DNA of 64,000 bases, taken from positions 248,001 to 312,000 of the forward strand of contig NZ_JONV01000008.1 of the NCBI RefSeq assembly GCF_000712035.1, given 5' to 3'. Shown here in pieces: positions 46,174 to 54,619 of the stretch. The position numbers were made by a program, and so were the translations under genes. The stretch comes from Salinicoccus luteus DSM 17002 (GTDB lineage Bacteria > Bacillota > Bacilli > Staphylococcales > Salinicoccaceae). The notes beneath the pieces were generated by a model that saw nothing but the letters and a program-made list of their open reading frames with translations, ran no database searches and had not been told where the DNA came from. The number at the start of each line of letters is the position of its first letter. The stretch's first letter is position 1.

Positions 46174-47631
46174 ATGGAACTCAAATCTTTGTATATTAAG
46201 AATTATAAAATGTTAAAAAATCAATATATTGAGTTCATTCCAAGTGATGGATACCCAGATTATTATCATAATTATTTTAAGAAAAATAATTTTACAGTAC
46301 TCGTTGGAGAAAATGGTACTGGTAAAACGACATTGATGAGCTTCATTAGCAACATATTCAAGAATTTGCATAGGTATCATAACAGGATTGCATCAGACTT
46401 TAATCTAAAATACTATTATCGTACCTCTGATAACAATAAGCGTTTAATAAACTTAAAAAAAGAAGATGAAAATATATTTGTATCCATAGAAGAGTATATT
46501 TCTGATGCGTTATTGTTAGAGTATGACATAAGAAAAAGAGAATATGTGGTAAAAAATAATCAAAAGAAATATAAAAAAAATATTACGTATGATGAAATTC
46601 GTAGGTTTTTGCCAACTAAAGTAATAGCATCTATTTTTTCAATACATAATGAATATGAAGATTATTACCATAATACTATTGGAGATCGGTTGGTTGATTA
46701 TTATGATATAGCAAGTATATATGGAGCAAATCATTATAATTTTCGTTCTCTTTCTAAAGGAATTAGTCGCTTTATAGAGATTGTTTTAGAGGATAGTCAT
46801 AAATCTAGTAACTTTTTAGAAAGTATGAATTTGAAATATGGAGGTCAAGTATTAATAAGATTAAGAGAAAATATAAGTTTATTCAAATTTTTAAAAGAAG
46901 ATGAAGAATCCCTAAGTAATTATAAAGAATACTTAAAAGTAGAAGAGTTTATAAAAGATTCTACCTCACAATTATTTAATAATGATCCTGAGGCAATTTG
47001 GTTAAATATAAATATAGGAAACTATAATAAATTAATTGAATATGAAGAGAAAGGATTAATATATATTAACGATATAAAGTTTCAAAAAGGTGAGAGCGCT
47101 ATTTCATTAGGAAATATGAGTTCTGGTGAAAAAATGATATTTATCAGAATTCTTTCAATCTTATCTTCGGTGAGCGATAATGCGATAATTTTGATTGAAG
47201 AACCAGAACTCCATTTAAATCCCTCCTGGTCAAAACAAATAATAACTATGTTACAAATGTTATTTAGCGAATATAAAGTTCATTTTATAATAGCAACTCA
47301 TAGCCAAGAATTTATAAATACTGTGTTCCCTGAAAATATATTATTATCAAATAAGAATGGTTTTACAAAACTTGAATCAGACATTAATACTTTCCTAGCT
47401 CAAGAAATAGAAATTAATAACATCTTTTTTGAAAACAATAAAAAATTGAATATCATTGAGAAAATTTTATGGGAAGAAATTGCGAAAGCTAATGAAGAGG
47501 AACTAAAGAAAATACTAAATTACTTAGGAGAGTCATATACTAAATTAAAAGTTTTTAATATTTTATTGAGTAAATTGGATGAAAACGAAAATTTAGAAAG
47601 ATTGGATGAAGATAAGGATGTGGAAGATTGA
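46174..47631 (+). CDS. ptuA: PtuA-like AAA ATPase (Septu defence)
   Basis: A 485-residue RecF/OLD-type ATPase with no TOPRIM domain. Walker A is VGENGTGKTTLMSF (near residues 43-56); the ABC-type signature is LGNMSSGEKMIFIR; Walker B is ILIEEPELHLNPSW, followed by IIATHSQEFI. The middle is a long helical insertion. The overlap with an HNH nuclease gene and the sizes match type I Septu (PtuA-PtuB), where the ATPase oligomer controls the nuclease during phage infection. Codon use is strongly AT-rich. It starts MELKSLYIKNYK with AGGATG upstream. Confidence 0.85.
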   Translation: MELKSLYIKNYKMLKNQYIEFIPSDGYPDYYHNYFKKNNFTVLVGENGTGKTTLMSFISNIFKNLHRYHNRIASDFNLKYYYRTSDNNKRLINLKKEDENIFVSIEEYISDALLLEYDIRKREYVVKNNQKKYKKNITYDEIRRFLPTKVIASIFSIHNEYEDYYHNTIGDRLVDYYDIASIYGANHYNFRSLSKGISRFIEIVLEDSHKSSNFLESMNLKYGGQVLIRLRENISLFKFLKEDEESLSNYKEYLKVEEFIKDSTSQLFNNDPEAIWLNINIGNYNKLIEYEEKGLIYINDIKFQKGESAISLGNMSSGEKMIFIRILSILSSVSDNAIILIEEPELHLNPSWSKQIITMLQMLFSEYKVHFIIATHSQEFINTVFPENILLSNKNGFTKLESDINTFLAQEIEINNIFFENNKKLNIIEKILWEEIAKANEEELKKILNYLGESYTKLKVFNILLSKLDENENLERLDEDKDVED

Positions 47632-48652
47632 AAACAAAAAAAATGATGAGTTCCTTCTAGAGTTTGAAAAATTAGTGATAAGACCAATTTTTAAAATTAT
47701 ATTAGATTTAAAAAGACTTGAATTGGAAAGTGAAAAGCCATTAAATATAAATGAAGAGCAATTATGGAAATACACGAATACATATAAGGACCAGTCTTTA
47801 GAAGTGCAAAAGCTAATTTCTAATTTAATGAAAAAAAAGGTTTCTAAAATAGTTCTATTTGATTTAGTAGCCAAAATTGTTCAGGAAGAGGGGCTATTAG
47901 ATCTATTAAAGTTGTATAGACTTTATATTAATCAAAATAACAAAGTACATCAAAAATGTTATTCTCTTGAAATTAAAAATATACCAGAGACATTCAAAAT
48001 ATTATTTAATCAGTTTTACTATACTGCATTTTTCGATAACGTGGATATATGGGCATTAATAGGTAAGGGGGAGTTTACAAGGAAAACGTTTCACGAAAAC
48101 TTCAAAAAAGAGAATAAAATAATGGTATGCCCTTACTGTGACATCGATACGACGATTTCTATATCTAATAACAGTGTAGAACATTTTTTACCAAAGTCTA
48201 AGTTTCCTTTTCTATCTATGAATGCAATGAATCTCATACCTTCGTGTACAGCATGTAATAAGTCCTATGAAGGAAAGGGAGAAACTACTTTGTCTCCGAT
48301 TACAATGCCATACAACGAGCAGATTGGTGACAGTATTGAGTTTAAAATAGATTATTTAAATGGTAGAATAACCCTCAATTCTGATAAAAATATTAATATA
48401 TTAAATTATGTAAAGTTATTAAAGTTAAAAGAAAGATACTCACAGTTAAATGTGTATATAGCAGTAGATAGTAAGATGGAAAGCTTATATTCAACTCTCT
48501 CTCAATCTCCTCAATTAATTGGGAAACGTATGTACGAATATATAGAATTACAGAAAAATTCAGGGTTAACCTTTATAGTAAAAAATAATATTTACGAATA
48601 CTTAAGATACAGAAAATATTTAAATACTCAAAAAAAGAACTATAAAAAATAG
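47606..48652 (+). CDS. ptuB: PtuB-like HNH endonuclease (Septu defence)
   Basis: A 348-residue protein with an HNH domain in the middle-to-C-terminal part: VCPYCDIDTTISI (first CxxC), VEHFLPKSKFPF (catalytic His), MNLIPSCTACNKSYEGK (Asn and second Cys pair). The N-terminal 140 residues are helical and may bind the ATPase. The gene overlaps ptuA by 26 bases. The start could be the ATG at 47606 or one at 47618; neither has a strong SD, in line with coupled translation. A perfect hairpin across its stop ends the pair. Confidence 0.85.
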   Translation: MKIRMWKIENKKNDEFLLEFEKLVIRPIFKIILDLKRLELESEKPLNINEEQLWKYTNTYKDQSLEVQKLISNLMKKKVSKIVLFDLVAKIVQEEGLLDLLKLYRLYINQNNKVHQKCYSLEIKNIPETFKILFNQFYYTAFFDNVDIWALIGKGEFTRKTFHENFKKENKIMVCPYCDIDTTISISNNSVEHFLPKSKFPFLSMNAMNLIPSCTACNKSYEGKGETTLSPITMPYNEQIGDSIEFKIDYLNGRITLNSDKNINILNYVKLLKLKERYSQLNVYIAVDSKMESLYSTLSQSPQLIGKRMYEYIELQKNSGLTFIVKNNIYEYLRYRKYLNTQKKNYKK

Positions 48653-48676
48653 AAATCATTTTATAGTTCTTAAGCA
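48635..48676 (+). terminator. terminator of the Septu pair
   Basis: AAGAACTATAAAA (48635-48647) pairs perfectly with TTTTATAGTTCTT (48659-48671). It overlaps the ptuB stop. T-tail is poor. The rest of the 48653-48831 gap is AT-rich with a small hairpin near 48785-48812. Confidence 0.65.
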
Positions 48677-48831
48677 ATTAAAATTATTACAGGGATTCAT
48701 ATGATAGGTATTAGACTTACGCTGCACACCTTATTTTTGTTAATTTTCAAAAAATTAGTGAAATTAATTAGCATCTTTACCCTAATAAAAAATAATGTAT
48801 TTTTAATACAAACATAACTTCAGTTCTTAGT

Positions 48832-50640
48832 ATGAATATTGAGGAGGAGAAGCCTTTGGATAACATTATTATTGAACATCTTGCTTGTACAGAAGTAAAT
48901 GAACAGATTCTAAAACCACCATTCCACTTAATAAGTAATGTGCAGTGGAATGATAAGGGTTTGGCATTCGATGGAGATATAACATTGTATTCTAAGCAGA
49001 TTAAAAAAGAGGAATTTATAGGAATAGTTCCTCTACAAATCAAAGGAACAAAAACATTCAAAAAAAAAATAAAGAAAAATAAAATAAAACACAATATAAA
49101 AAAAGAAGATTTAGAAGTCTATTACGCTAATGGAAATGGAGTACTTTATATTGTAGTAACAATTAATCCTAATACATTTAAAAGGCAAGCATATTATAGA
49201 ATCTTAGCTCCATTAGACTTAAAAGTCTTGTTAGACAACCTTAGATTGAGAGAAGAAAGTTCTACAAGTATTTTATTCAAAAAAGTTAAAAATGGAGGTT
49301 TGGAATATATATGTAAAAAGTTTTTAAGAATTGTAGAAAAACAACCAAAAGCATATATTGAAACAAATTTAAAAAAAGAATTTGATGAATACAAAATAGA
49401 TTATGGGCTGTTGCAAAGAGAAGATAATTTTAACTTTTTTGATGAAGTTGCGTATCTTTATGGAATAAATAACGGTCAAGAGACACCTTTAACAGTGGTG
49501 GAATTAAAAGAAATAGCATCATCGACAGAAGTAGAAGTTGAATTAGGAGAAGAAATTTTAAATATTCAATACAAAATCATTAATAAAAACCAAGAACTAA
49601 TCTTCTTAGTTGAAAATTCTTTATATATTACCTTGGATAAAGAATCACTCCAAGGTAAATTTTCATTGAAGAAAATTGGAAATTTAGAGCAATTTATAAA
49701 AGCTTTGAAAGTTCTAAAATATATACGTGACTATAATGAGTTGCCATTCAGCAAGTCTATTCAAGGGGTAAACATAAAAAGTAAAAAAGATTTGTTGAAC
49801 ATAGAAGAAAATATAACTGCTTTTGAAGAAATAGCTGAAGTTTTTGCAAGTATTGGGGTAAATAAAGACTATACTTTTAATAAAGAAGAAAATATTGAGA
49901 ATCTATTTAATGCTGCAATAAAAATATTTAAACATAATCAGCACAATATGCTTACTAATAATGAGAACATGAATACAAAAGACTATTCAGTAAAAGCGAT
50001 AACTCTATCAAAAGACTTAAAAGTAATTGTCTTTTATGATGCTAAAAATAATAAATATATCAACTTTTTCAGTGAAGAGACATTGAATAATTTAAATGGA
50101 TTATTACCTAAAGATAATAAGAAACAAATAAATGATATAGATATAGAAGAAGAGTATTGGAGAGTAAGTATATATTCTAATGAAAAGTTAGATCAATTAA
50201 AAAAGTTTAATAACTTTAATTTCGATATTGTTAAAAAATCTTATGAAGATAAATATCATGATGTTAATTCTCCCTATACAATGCATATTGCTATGGATTT
50301 TCTTTGGAATTTTGATGTGAACAATAATCAAGATTATATAGAAGTTTCTAATGATCTGGTAACAAGGTTTTTAAAAGACAATCCCGAAGACTCTTATGCA
50401 AAGATTAACAAATTTCAAATCAATTTAAGAAGAAATGGGGAACTAAATGAGGATGAGATCTTAACTATTTTAGAAATTTTGGAAATTGCGGAAAATAATA
50501 ATGACAACAGTATGCGTTTTGCTTGTGAAGTATTGTTGCAAAGTAAAATTAAGGCAAAAGCAGTATTTGACTCTTTAAGTTCTGAAGTTCAAGAGGAACT
50601 GAAATTATTTCCTATATGCAACTTATACCAAAAATTATAA
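48832..50640 (+). CDS. DUF4365-like nuclease-fold protein of unknown function in the Septu island
   Basis: A 602-residue AT-rich gene. The N-terminal 130 residues match the DUF4365 pattern: EHLACTEVNEQI, WNDKGLAFDGDITLY, VPLQIKGTKTF, then VYYANGNGVLYIVVTINP and AYYRIL. The Asp of GDI and the QIK motif recall PD-(D/E)xK nucleases (D-xn-QxK). The long remainder has no recognised domain; the C-terminal 120 residues look helical and repeat-like. SD GAGGAGG lies about 8-14 bases inside the first codons, and ATG at 48832 starts MNIEEEKP, so the start could also be the TTG at 48856 (LDNIIIEHLA). It has its own transcription unit downstream of ptuAB. Confidence 0.7.
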   Translation: MNIEEEKPLDNIIIEHLACTEVNEQILKPPFHLISNVQWNDKGLAFDGDITLYSKQIKKEEFIGIVPLQIKGTKTFKKKIKKNKIKHNIKKEDLEVYYANGNGVLYIVVTINPNTFKRQAYYRILAPLDLKVLLDNLRLREESSTSILFKKVKNGGLEYICKKFLRIVEKQPKAYIETNLKKEFDEYKIDYGLLQREDNFNFFDEVAYLYGINNGQETPLTVVELKEIASSTEVEVELGEEILNIQYKIINKNQELIFLVENSLYITLDKESLQGKFSLKKIGNLEQFIKALKVLKYIRDYNELPFSKSIQGVNIKSKKDLLNIEENITAFEEIAEVFASIGVNKDYTFNKEENIENLFNAAIKIFKHNQHNMLTNNENMNTKDYSVKAITLSKDLKVIVFYDAKNNKYINFFSEETLNNLNGLLPKDNKKQINDIDIEEEYWRVSIYSNEKLDQLKKFNNFNFDIVKKSYEDKYHDVNSPYTMHIAMDFLWNFDVNNNQDYIEVSNDLVTRFLKDNPEDSYAKINKFQINLRRNGELNEDEILTILEILEIAENNNDNSMRFACEVLLQSKIKAKAVFDSLSSEVQEELKLFPICNLYQKL

Positions 50641-50732
50641 TGAATTTGATCTATTATAATATCTATTAATACTAACAGCATAGTTTATGTATTAGATTTA
50701 ATTCTAGTGTGGATCATTAAAGAAGATTCTCG

Positions 50733-50864
50733 GTGAATCAAAAGAGCTTTTCAAGAATCGGGCTAGCGAAACTTGCAAAGACCAAAGTATCTAAGATGAT
50801 GACTGTAAGGAACGTGAATACTGCCCGCAGAATCCATGCACTTATGGCAGAGGGGCGGAGTTGA
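50733..50864 (+). pseudogene. 3' remnant of an unidentified gene at the right edge of island 2
   Basis: A 43-codon open stretch with backbone-type composition: the key parts are RIGLAKLAKTKVSKMM and NTARRIHALMAEGRS, ending in TGA. It has no start or SD of its own. It looks like the 3' end of a gene whose first part was lost when the island came in. No family is recognised. Confidence 0.35.
50735..50747 (+). repeat. right copy of the 13-bp direct repeat flanking island 2
   Basis: GAATCAAAAGAGC, one mismatch to the copy at 45897-45909, at the point where AT-rich DNA gives way to backbone. Confidence 0.45.
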
Positions 50865-50892
50865 AATGACTTTCATAAAGGGGAGATCCATC

Positions 50893-51744
50893 ATGTCCAA
50901 AACAAAGGCGTTGATCGGCATCGGGGCACTTCCAATCGTGCTTCTCGGTGGTTCTTTTGCCGTCAGGAGGCTTTTTGACAGGAAGGTCGATAAGGAAGTG
51001 GAAGCACTTTTTGAAAAGGTGGAAAAAGATATCCGGAAGATATCGCAAGCAGACCTCGAAGGGCTGCCTGATGCGGTCCGGAGATGGCTTGGAAATTCCG
51101 GCACCATGGCGCGTGGGGATATAAAGGCGGTGCGGCTCAGGCAGAATGCAGAGATGCGGCTGGCTGAAGACAAGCCATGGATGCCTGTCCGGGCGGAACA
51201 GTATTTCATTCCCCACCAGCCGGGGTTCATCTGGAAGGCGGATATCCGCATGGCGCCCTTCATCCACATTTCAGGGAGGGACAAGTATGATGATGCCCGG
51301 GGGAATATGATGATCAAGGTGCTTTCCATGTTTACAGTCGCCGACTCGAGCGGCCCCGAAATCGATCAGGGGACGATGCTGAGGTACTTGGCGGAAACGA
51401 TATGGTTTCCGAGTGCTGCGCTGAATGACTATATAATATGGAAACATATCGATGAAAACAATGCGGAGGCAACCATGACATATGGCGACATTTCAGCAAC
51501 AGGTGTGTTCACCTTCAACAGTGAGGGGGATCCCACGCACTTCGAGGCGGAACGGTATGGGGAATTCGATGGTGAGACGCGTCTTGAGACATGGGCGATC
51601 CCTTTGAAGTCGTACAGGGAGTTTGAAGGGGTGAGGGTCCCGACTGAAGGTGAAGTGATCTGGAAATTGGATGCTGGAGACTTCAACTGGTTCAATTTCG
51701 AAGTGACGGAAGTCGAGTACGATAGCCCCCACCCATATCAGTGA
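50893..51744 (+). CDS. DUF6544 family protein
   Basis: A 283-residue protein with one N-terminal membrane segment (about residues 7-24) and a large soluble domain. Family-type stretches include GLPDAVRRWLGNSG, FIWKADIRMAPFIHISGRDKY, LRYLAETIWFPSAAL and VPTEGEVIWKLDAGDFNWFNFEV. It probably has a lipid-binding-like beta barrel, but function is unknown. The ATG at 50893 follows AAAGGGGAG; the longer frame begins in the remnant before it. Backbone composition. Confidence 0.78.
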   Translation: MSKTKALIGIGALPIVLLGGSFAVRRLFDRKVDKEVEALFEKVEKDIRKISQADLEGLPDAVRRWLGNSGTMARGDIKAVRLRQNAEMRLAEDKPWMPVRAEQYFIPHQPGFIWKADIRMAPFIHISGRDKYDDARGNMMIKVLSMFTVADSSGPEIDQGTMLRYLAETIWFPSAALNDYIIWKHIDENNAEATMTYGDISATGVFTFNSEGDPTHFEAERYGEFDGETRLETWAIPLKSYREFEGVRVPTEGEVIWKLDAGDFNWFNFEVTEVEYDSPHPYQ

Positions 51745-51835
51745 ATTCAGGGAGCGCCTCTCTTTGACCCCCAAGACATAAATGTTATAGTATACTAATG
51801 AAATAGGATTAATAGAGAAGAGAGGTAGCATCCAT

Positions 51836-52753
51836 ATGGATAGGGTCGATAGTATTGTTGATGTGATAGGAAATACACCTGTAGTGAAATTGAATAGGCT
51901 GGTGCCCGAAGGGGCAGCGGATGTCTATGTGAAACTTGAAATGTTCAACCCCAGCAAAAGTGTGAAGGACCGTGCAGCATACAATATGCTGAGGCAGGCA
52001 GAAGAAGATGGGCTGATCGAGCCGGGCGGCACGATCATCGAACCGACGAGCGGCAACACCGGAATTGGTCTGGCGATGAACGCAGCAGCCAAGGGATATG
52101 AAGCCATATTCGTCCTGCCTGACAGCTCTACGAGCGAACGGATCAATCTGCTGAAAGCATTCGGTGCAAAAGTGGTACTGACACCTGCAGATGAAAAGAT
52201 GCCCGGGTGCATCAGGAAAGCCAAGGAGCTTCAGGCGGAAATCCCGAACAGCTTCATCCCCCAGCAGTTTGAAAACTATGCGAACCCGGATATCCACCGC
52301 ACGACGACGGCGGTGGAGATTCTGGAGGACTTCGACTATGATCTCGATGCCTTTGTGGCGACAGCGGGCACGGGGGGCACGATTACAGGCACCGGCGAGG
52401 TGCTCAAGCAGCATCTCAAGGATCTCCATATTACTGTTGTGGAACCGCAGGGCTCCCCTGTACTCTCAGGAGGAGAACCGGGTAAGCACAAGCTTGTGGG
52501 CACAAGCCCGGGGTTCGTCCCGAACATACTGAATACGGATGTATATGATGAGATCATCCAGATTGCCGACGAGGATGCGATCGACATGTTCCGCAGGCTG
52601 GCAACGGAAGAAGGCATCTTTGTAGGCCCTTCCGCCGGCGCATCCGTCTTTGCAGCAATCAGCGTGGCGAAGAAACTCGGTGCAGGCAAGCGCGTCGTGG
52701 CGATTGCGCCGGATACGGGCGAACGCTACTTGAGCATGGGATTGATAGAATAA
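51836..52753 (+). CDS. cysK: cysteine synthase (O-acetylserine sulfhydrylase)
   Basis: A 305-residue fold-type II PLP enzyme. The PLP Lys is in NPSKSVKDRAAYNML (near 42), the substrate loop is TSGNTGIGLAMNAA (near 70), the phosphate loop is ATAGTGGTITGTG, and the C-terminal GPSAGASVFAA is typical. It makes cysteine from O-acetylserine and sulfide. SD AGAGAGGTAG precedes the ATG. It is a single-gene unit closed by a hairpin; no T-box or S-box is seen before it. Confidence 0.94.
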   Translation: MDRVDSIVDVIGNTPVVKLNRLVPEGAADVYVKLEMFNPSKSVKDRAAYNMLRQAEEDGLIEPGGTIIEPTSGNTGIGLAMNAAAKGYEAIFVLPDSSTSERINLLKAFGAKVVLTPADEKMPGCIRKAKELQAEIPNSFIPQQFENYANPDIHRTTTAVEILEDFDYDLDAFVATAGTGGTITGTGEVLKQHLKDLHITVVEPQGSPVLSGGEPGKHKLVGTSPGFVPNILNTDVYDEIIQIADEDAIDMFRRLATEEGIFVGPSAGASVFAAISVAKKLGAGKRVVAIAPDTGERYLSMGLIE

Positions 52754-52765
52754 TAGTGATGAAGG

Positions 52766-52793
52766 CGATAGATTGGATTCTATCGTCTTTTTT
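52766..52793 (+). terminator. cysteine synthase terminator
   Basis: CGATAGA-TTGGAT-TCTATCG followed by a run of T. Confidence 0.85.
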
Positions 52794-52838
52794 GTGTATA
52801 TTGACAATCAAATACACTAAGTATGTAAGGGGTGCCAT

Positions 52839-53648
52839 ATGAACCAGATCATCAAGCTTGAAGATATATCATGGAGAAGGGACGGCAAGGAAATCCTGAA
52901 GGACATCAATTGGGAAGTGCATCCAGGGGAGCACTGGGCAATCCTTGGTCTGAATGGCTCCGGAAAGACCTCCCTGTTGAATATTGTCACGGGGTACAAC
53001 TATCCTACAGCTGGACGGGCCAACGTACTGGGGACGGAATTCGGCAAGGCAAGCCTGCCTGAAATGCGCAAGAAGATCGGATTCGTCAGCAATGCCCTCG
53101 GCAGATTTGCACAGACTATGAACCGGGAGACGGTGGAGAATATCATACTGAGCGGAAAATTCGCCTCTTTTGGCATCTATCAGGAGATCACAGAGGAAGA
53201 TGCACAGCGTGCGGCAAACATCCTGAAGGAACTCAGGCTGGAATACATATCGGACCAGCGCTATTCTGTGCTCTCCCAGGGGGAACAGAGAAGGGCGCTT
53301 TTGGGGCGTGCCCTCATGAGCCAGCCGGAACTGCTGATTCTGGATGAACCCTGTGCAGGACTCGATGTGCTGGCACGGGAGGATGTACTGGCGATGACGG
53401 AGCAGGTGGCCGAGGAGACGCGGCCGCTGCTGTACGTCACCCACCATATAGAGGAGATTACAGACGCCATCTCCCACGTGCTGCTGATTCGGGATGGCCG
53501 GATTATCGCGCAGGGGAAGAAGCAGGATGTACTGACCAGCGAAAATCTGACCGAGGCCTATAAGATTCCGATCAATCTGCACTGGGAAGGCGGCCGTCCA
53601 TGGATGTCAGTGGAAAGGCTGGCCAAAGAGAGCAGGGGAAAGGCATGA
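52839..53648 (+). CDS. ABC transporter ATP-binding protein, YlmA-like
   Basis: A 269-residue ABC ATPase. Walker A is GLNGSGKTSLLN (near 38), the signature is LSQGEQRRALLGRAL, Walker B is LLILDEPCAGLD, and the switch His is in YVTHHIEEIT. It is similar to YlmA-type stand-alone ATPases. No permease gene is adjacent, so its partner, and whether it transports at all, are unknown. SD AGGGGTG precedes the ATG. Its last codons overlap the start of the glyoxalase gene (ATGA). Confidence 0.87.
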   Translation: MNQIIKLEDISWRRDGKEILKDINWEVHPGEHWAILGLNGSGKTSLLNIVTGYNYPTAGRANVLGTEFGKASLPEMRKKIGFVSNALGRFAQTMNRETVENIILSGKFASFGIYQEITEEDAQRAANILKELRLEYISDQRYSVLSQGEQRRALLGRALMSQPELLILDEPCAGLDVLAREDVLAMTEQVAEETRPLLYVTHHIEEITDAISHVLLIRDGRIIAQGKKQDVLTSENLTEAYKIPINLHWEGGRPWMSVERLAKESRGKA

Positions 53649-54589
53649 TATCAGGCCATCATCATATTTCGATGTTCACGAAAGACCTCAAGGAGAACAA
53701 TCATTTCTATACGGAAGTGCTCGGCCTGAGACGGGTCAAAGTCTCGGTGAACCAGGGGGATGTGGGGATGTACCACGTCTTCTATGGGGATACTGAAGGC
53801 AGTCCCGGCAATGATCTGACATTCTTTGAGATTCCGAATATCGGCCGCACACATCCGGGCACCAATATGATATCCGGAATCGCCCTCCTCGTCCCTTCCT
53901 ACGAAAGCTTGGAATACTGGCGGAAGCGGCTTGCCTCCTATGATATCGGGCACGATGGCATAGTGCAATATGCCGGCAGAGAGGCGTTGCGCTTCCGGGA
54001 CCCGGATGGCCTGTCGCTGATTCTGATCAACCATGAAAATAAGGATATTCCTGAGGCTTGGGAACCATGGGATGAAAATGAAATAGACGCAGCGCACCAC
54101 ATCCTCGGCATGGGCGCTGTGGAGATCACGGTGGAGGACAAGGACAGCATCGTCTCCATGCTCCAAAATATGTTCGGCTACTCGGTTGCCGATGAAGGAC
54201 AGGACGGAACGCTGCTTGAAGCCGTCACCAATGAGGTTTTCGGGGAGATCCTGATCAGGTCGGAGTCGGGCGGCAATGCGCGTGCGGGACGGGGGAGCGT
54301 CCACCATCTTGCGATCGAGTCGCAGGCGCGCCCGCTTGATGAATGGGACCGGATACTGAAGGAAGCGGGTTATATGACGACAGGAGTAAAGGACCGCTAT
54401 TATTTTGAAAGCCTGTACTTCAGGGAGGGGAATGGTATCATGTTCGAAATCGTCGGTCCTGGAGGGCGAGGCTTCACCGCAGACCGCCCAGTGGAGGAAC
54501 TGGGTACAGGACTCGACCTCCCGCCGTTTTTGGAAGATCAGCGGGAAGAAATCGAAGCACATCTGCGCCCAATTGAGGAGTGGACATAA
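53645..54589 (+). CDS. ring-cleaving dioxygenase (VOC/glyoxalase superfamily, MhqO-like)
   Basis: A 314-residue protein with two VOC modules. Metal-ligand candidates are GHHHISMFTKDL at the start, AAHHILGMGAVEI in the middle and SVHHLAIES with IMFEIVGPGG at the end. MhqO-type enzymes degrade hydroquinones or catechols in Firmicutes under MhqR control; this protein has the right size and layout, but no mhqR is nearby. The ATG at 53645 overlaps the ABC gene stop and has AGGGGAAAGG upstream. Confidence 0.87.
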   Translation: MISGHHHISMFTKDLKENNHFYTEVLGLRRVKVSVNQGDVGMYHVFYGDTEGSPGNDLTFFEIPNIGRTHPGTNMISGIALLVPSYESLEYWRKRLASYDIGHDGIVQYAGREALRFRDPDGLSLILINHENKDIPEAWEPWDENEIDAAHHILGMGAVEITVEDKDSIVSMLQNMFGYSVADEGQDGTLLEAVTNEVFGEILIRSESGGNARAGRGSVHHLAIESQARPLDEWDRILKEAGYMTTGVKDRYYFESLYFREGNGIMFEIVGPGGRGFTADRPVEELGTGLDLPPFLEDQREEIEAHLRPIEEWT

Positions 54590-54590
54590 G

Positions 54591-54619
54591 AAAAGAGCGG
54601 AAGACCTTCCGCTCTTTTT
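54591..54619. terminator. bidirectional terminator
   Basis: AAAAGAGCGGAA (54591-54602) pairs perfectly with TTCCGCTCTTTT (54607-54618) around GACC; serves the convergent genes. Confidence 0.92.

Noticed and set aside
36851-50864. Prophage or integrative element carrying the islands
   Set aside because: No integrase, recombinase, structural phage gene or conjugation gene is present; only a dead IS30 transposase.
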